Assembly (NCBI GenBank): GCA_964390795.1
Contig: CAYMLQ010000111.1
Span: forward strand, 1-14,826
DNA length: 14,826 nucleotides
Direction: 5' to 3'
Source of the DNA: CAYMLQ01 sp964390795
GTDB lineage: Bacteria > Verrucomicrobiota > Kiritimatiellia > RFP12 > UBA1067
Shown: piece after piece, positions 12,647-14,826 of the stretch
Layout of the letters: every line of letters starts with the position of its first letter
Position numbering within the stretch: the first letter of the stretch is position 1
The notes under the pieces: model-generated
Databases searched by the model: none
Seen by the model: the letters and a program-made list of their open reading frames with translations, nothing else
What the model was told of the DNA's origin: nothing
Program-made: the position numbers and the translations under genes

Positions 12647-14731
12647 CTAATACCGGTATTCGGCCGACAGGATAAAGTTGCGACCGGGCTCGTTGCTGCC
12701 CGAGCCGTGGATACGGTAATCCTTGTCCAATATATTCTCGACCGCGGCGACCACGGAGAGTCCGCGCCCCACACGCCAGCCGCACCGCAGATCCGTCACC
12801 GCATACCCCGGCGTCCCTCCCGGCGGGATGCGCTGCGTGTCGGTCTTGTCGGAGGCGGTCAGACGGTCCTCAGTGTCGGAGGCCCGCCCGACGACCTCGG
12901 CCCAGATGCGGCAGCCCTCGCTCTCCCAGCGCAACGCCGTGTAGGCCGTCAGGGGCATCGTGCGCACCGGCTCGCTGATCTTTGTTCCGTCTGCGGCGTC
13001 GTAGTCCGTATACCCCTCCATCCAGGTGAACCCCGTGCGAGAGAGCCACTGCTTGGATAGCCGAACCTGCAGCTCGCTCTCGAAGCCGTGTACGTAGCCG
13101 TCCCCGCCGTTGATCTTGGTGAAGGTGCCATCCGCCGCCGCCTGCCGGATGATCAGGTCGCGGATCCGCGTGTAGAAGTACGCCGCATGCCACTCAACGG
13201 GATCAGCCGACACCCGCGTGCCGACCTCGCCGCACAGGTACGTCTCGGGGTCCAAGTTCGTCGAAGGCGTCTCGACATCCGTGCTCTTGCTGACATCGAA
13301 ACGCGTCAGGTCGGAAAGACCCGGTGCGCGGTAGGCTTGCGAAACGGACGCGTAGACCAGCCAGCGCTCATCGATCACCGTGTAGGCCAGGCGGATATGG
13401 CCGGAGAGGTCGTACCAGTGCTCATCCATAGAGGCGGGCGAGTGCGGCGCGGTCTCAAAGTTCTCGTAGCGCCCGATATCGGCCCGCGCAAAGGTTGCGC
13501 GCTCGCCGAACGTCAGCTCCCAGCGGTCCGACAACTTGACGCGGTCCTGCACGTAGAGCGCCGCCGTGTGGTAGTACGAGTCATCGGCCACGGGCCCTTG
13601 GATGCCGATGCTGCTCAGCGCGCCAGCGGCGTTGTAGTTGTTGCGGAAACTGTCGATGCCGTCGCGGACATACTCGACGCCGTAGGCCCAGGTGCCAAGT
13701 CCCGTCTCCTTGACCATGTCGGCCGAAGCGCCCCAGGTCTTGACGTCGAACCCGTCCTCCGTGCGGGTTTTGTCCTTCTTCACCACCTCTTTCGTCTCCT
13801 CCTGACGCTGGAAGTAGACTGTTGTCTGGAGTTCGTCGTAGAGCAAGGTCTCCTCACGATCCATATATCGCAGGTAGGTGATCGAATGGTCCTGGTCAAA
13901 GGTATGCACAGGTTCGGTGCCGATCGCCGAGCCTTGCCACGAGATCCCGTAGGGCGTACGGTGCGTGCGCCAGACATCGTCCTGATCCACCGTCATGTGC
14001 GCAAAGACCAGCTCCCGGTCGCCTTTCAGCGCGACGCGCACCTTGGCGTCATAATCCAGCTCCTGATAGCCGGTCTTGCGCTGCCGCCCGACGTGCTTGC
14101 CGCCTTCGAGATCGCCGAAATCCTTGTAGGTCACGCCGAACAGACCCGCCCACTGGTCCGAGCCGTAAGACCCCTCGCCGCGCCCGATCACCGACCGCTC
14201 CGCCGACGCGACGCGCGCCGCCAGCCGTCCGCCCCAGATGTCGCCGCCGCCCTCGGGCGCGTACTCCGGCATCAGCGTGAACGCCTGGACGGTGCCGCCG
14301 ACCGCATCCGAGCCGTAGAGTGCCGAACCCGGCCCCTTCAGCAGTTCGATCGACCCGAGCGAGAAGCTGTCCACCGTGTTCCAATATTGGTTCGCACCTT
14401 CGCGGAAAACGGGCGAATTGAGCCGGATACCGTCCACCAGCAGCAGCGTCCGGAAGCCGGTAAAGCCGCGGATGTAGGGCGACCCCTGCCCGTAGGAGGT
14501 TTTCTGCACCATCACGCCCGGCGTCATGTCCAGCGCCTCGGGCAGCGTCCTCGTCTGATTCTCCTGCAACTCATCTGACGTTATTTTGACAGCGGAGGCG
14601 GCCACGGTGTTCACCGGTTCCGCCACGCGCGACGCGGTTACAATGACCGGCGGAAGGTTGGTCACCTCTGCCGCACCCAGCCAGCCGCACAGGCCGACAC
14701 CGATACTTGCTGAAAGCGAAAAGTGTTTCAT
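12647..14731 (-). CDS. TonB-dependent outer-membrane receptor
   Basis: A 694-residue protein. The signal peptide covers residues 1-21. The TonB box VIVTAS lies at 29-34. The plug domain (about 40-155) has LPEALDMTPGVMVQ, YIRGFTGFRTLLLVDGIRLN and the classic IELLKGPGSALYGSDAVGGTV. The remaining residues form the 22-stranded barrel and end in an aromatic residue (AEYRY), as needed for outer-membrane insertion. Such receptors import siderophores, haem, cobalamin or glycans using TonB energy. The plug wording is closest to CirA/haem-type receptors rather than SusC, but the substrate cannot be determined. The start codon has only a poor ribosome site. The gene is the first of the minus-strand run and lies 73 bp before the toroid gene. 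Its promoter should lie between 14732 and the window end; none is convincing there. Confidence 0.95.
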   Translation of the reverse strand: MKHFSLSASIGVGLCGWLGAAEVTNLPPVIVTASRVAEPVNTVAASAVKITSDELQENQTRTLPEALDMTPGVMVQKTSYGQGSPYIRGFTGFRTLLLVDGIRLNSPVFREGANQYWNTVDSFSLGSIELLKGPGSALYGSDAVGGTVQAFTLMPEYAPEGGGDIWGGRLAARVASAERSVIGRGEGSYGSDQWAGLFGVTYKDFGDLEGGKHVGRQRKTGYQELDYDAKVRVALKGDRELVFAHMTVDQDDVWRTHRTPYGISWQGSAIGTEPVHTFDQDHSITYLRYMDREETLLYDELQTTVYFQRQEETKEVVKKDKTRTEDGFDVKTWGASADMVKETGLGTWAYGVEYVRDGIDSFRNNYNAAGALSSIGIQGPVADDSYYHTAALYVQDRVKLSDRWELTFGERATFARADIGRYENFETAPHSPASMDEHWYDLSGHIRLAYTVIDERWLVYASVSQAYRAPGLSDLTRFDVSKSTDVETPSTNLDPETYLCGEVGTRVSADPVEWHAAYFYTRIRDLIIRQAAADGTFTKINGGDGYVHGFESELQVRLSKQWLSRTGFTWMEGYTDYDAADGTKISEPVRTMPLTAYTALRWESEGCRIWAEVVGRASDTEDRLTASDKTDTQRIPPGGTPGYAVTDLRCGWRVGRGLSVVAAVENILDKDYRIHGSGSNEPGRNFILSAEYRY

Positions 14732-14826
14732 TGTGCCGGTTTAAACGCACAGGACTCGCCCTTGGTTCAAATGAAAATAAGAAAAGAGTTGAGGCCCAAA
14801 CCTGCAAAAAGTTGGAAATAAAGATC

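Noticed and set aside
13088..14578. 496-residue open frame on the plus strand
   Set aside because: Antisense to the TonB receptor gene, whose protein is unmistakable; an artefact of high G+C.

Overview
The window looks like chromosomal DNA from a high-G+C Gram-negative bacterium of the PVC group (Verrucomicrobiota, Kiritimatiellota or Lentisphaerota). This is an inference from gene content: a TonB-dependent outer-membrane receptor, secreted ThuA-like and FAD_oxidored-type proteins, and large secreted RHS/Ig-like proteins. No rRNA, tRNA or CRISPR array was seen.

Left part (1-3056): a truncated FAD-dependent oxidoreductase gene (minus strand, running off the window) lies downstream of a YefM-YoeB toxin-antitoxin pair, also on the minus strand. 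That pair has a readable promoter and a double-palindrome operator. A gene-free stretch (1556-2310) follows, packed with inverted repeats. It includes a 132-bp MITE-like element with 19-bp terminal inverted repeats and a perfect 9-bp target duplication, placed just upstream of the yefM -35 box. On the other side a second toxin-antitoxin pair (Phd/YefM-like antitoxin plus PIN-domain toxin) runs on the plus strand. The two TA modules therefore diverge from a repeat island.

Right part (3149-14731): five genes all on the minus strand. In transcription order they are a TonB-dependent receptor, a secreted alpha/alpha-toroid (prenyltransferase/squalene-oxidase-repeat) protein, a 1580-residue secreted protein joining an Asp-box beta-propeller to a full RHS/YD-repeat shell with an RHS core and an unrecognised 140-residue C-terminal tail, an 835-residue secreted protein beginning with two YD repeats followed by Ig-like domains, and a secreted ThuA-domain protein. 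An intrinsic terminator separates the last two, and a candidate thuA promoter overlaps it. The ThuA gene and the PIN toxin gene converge on a hairpin.

How the genes may work together: the receptor and toroid genes are probably co-transcribed (73-bp gap), and the RHS and YD/Ig genes probably are too (65-bp gap). All five right-hand proteins carry apparent Sec signals, so this is an envelope or export locus. The RHS protein has the architecture of a polymorphic toxin or adhesin, but no recognisable small immunity gene follows it. The most novel items are the propeller-RHS fusion with its orphan tail, the mini-YD partner protein, and the MITE. Functions of the RHS tail and of the 835-residue protein are unknown.
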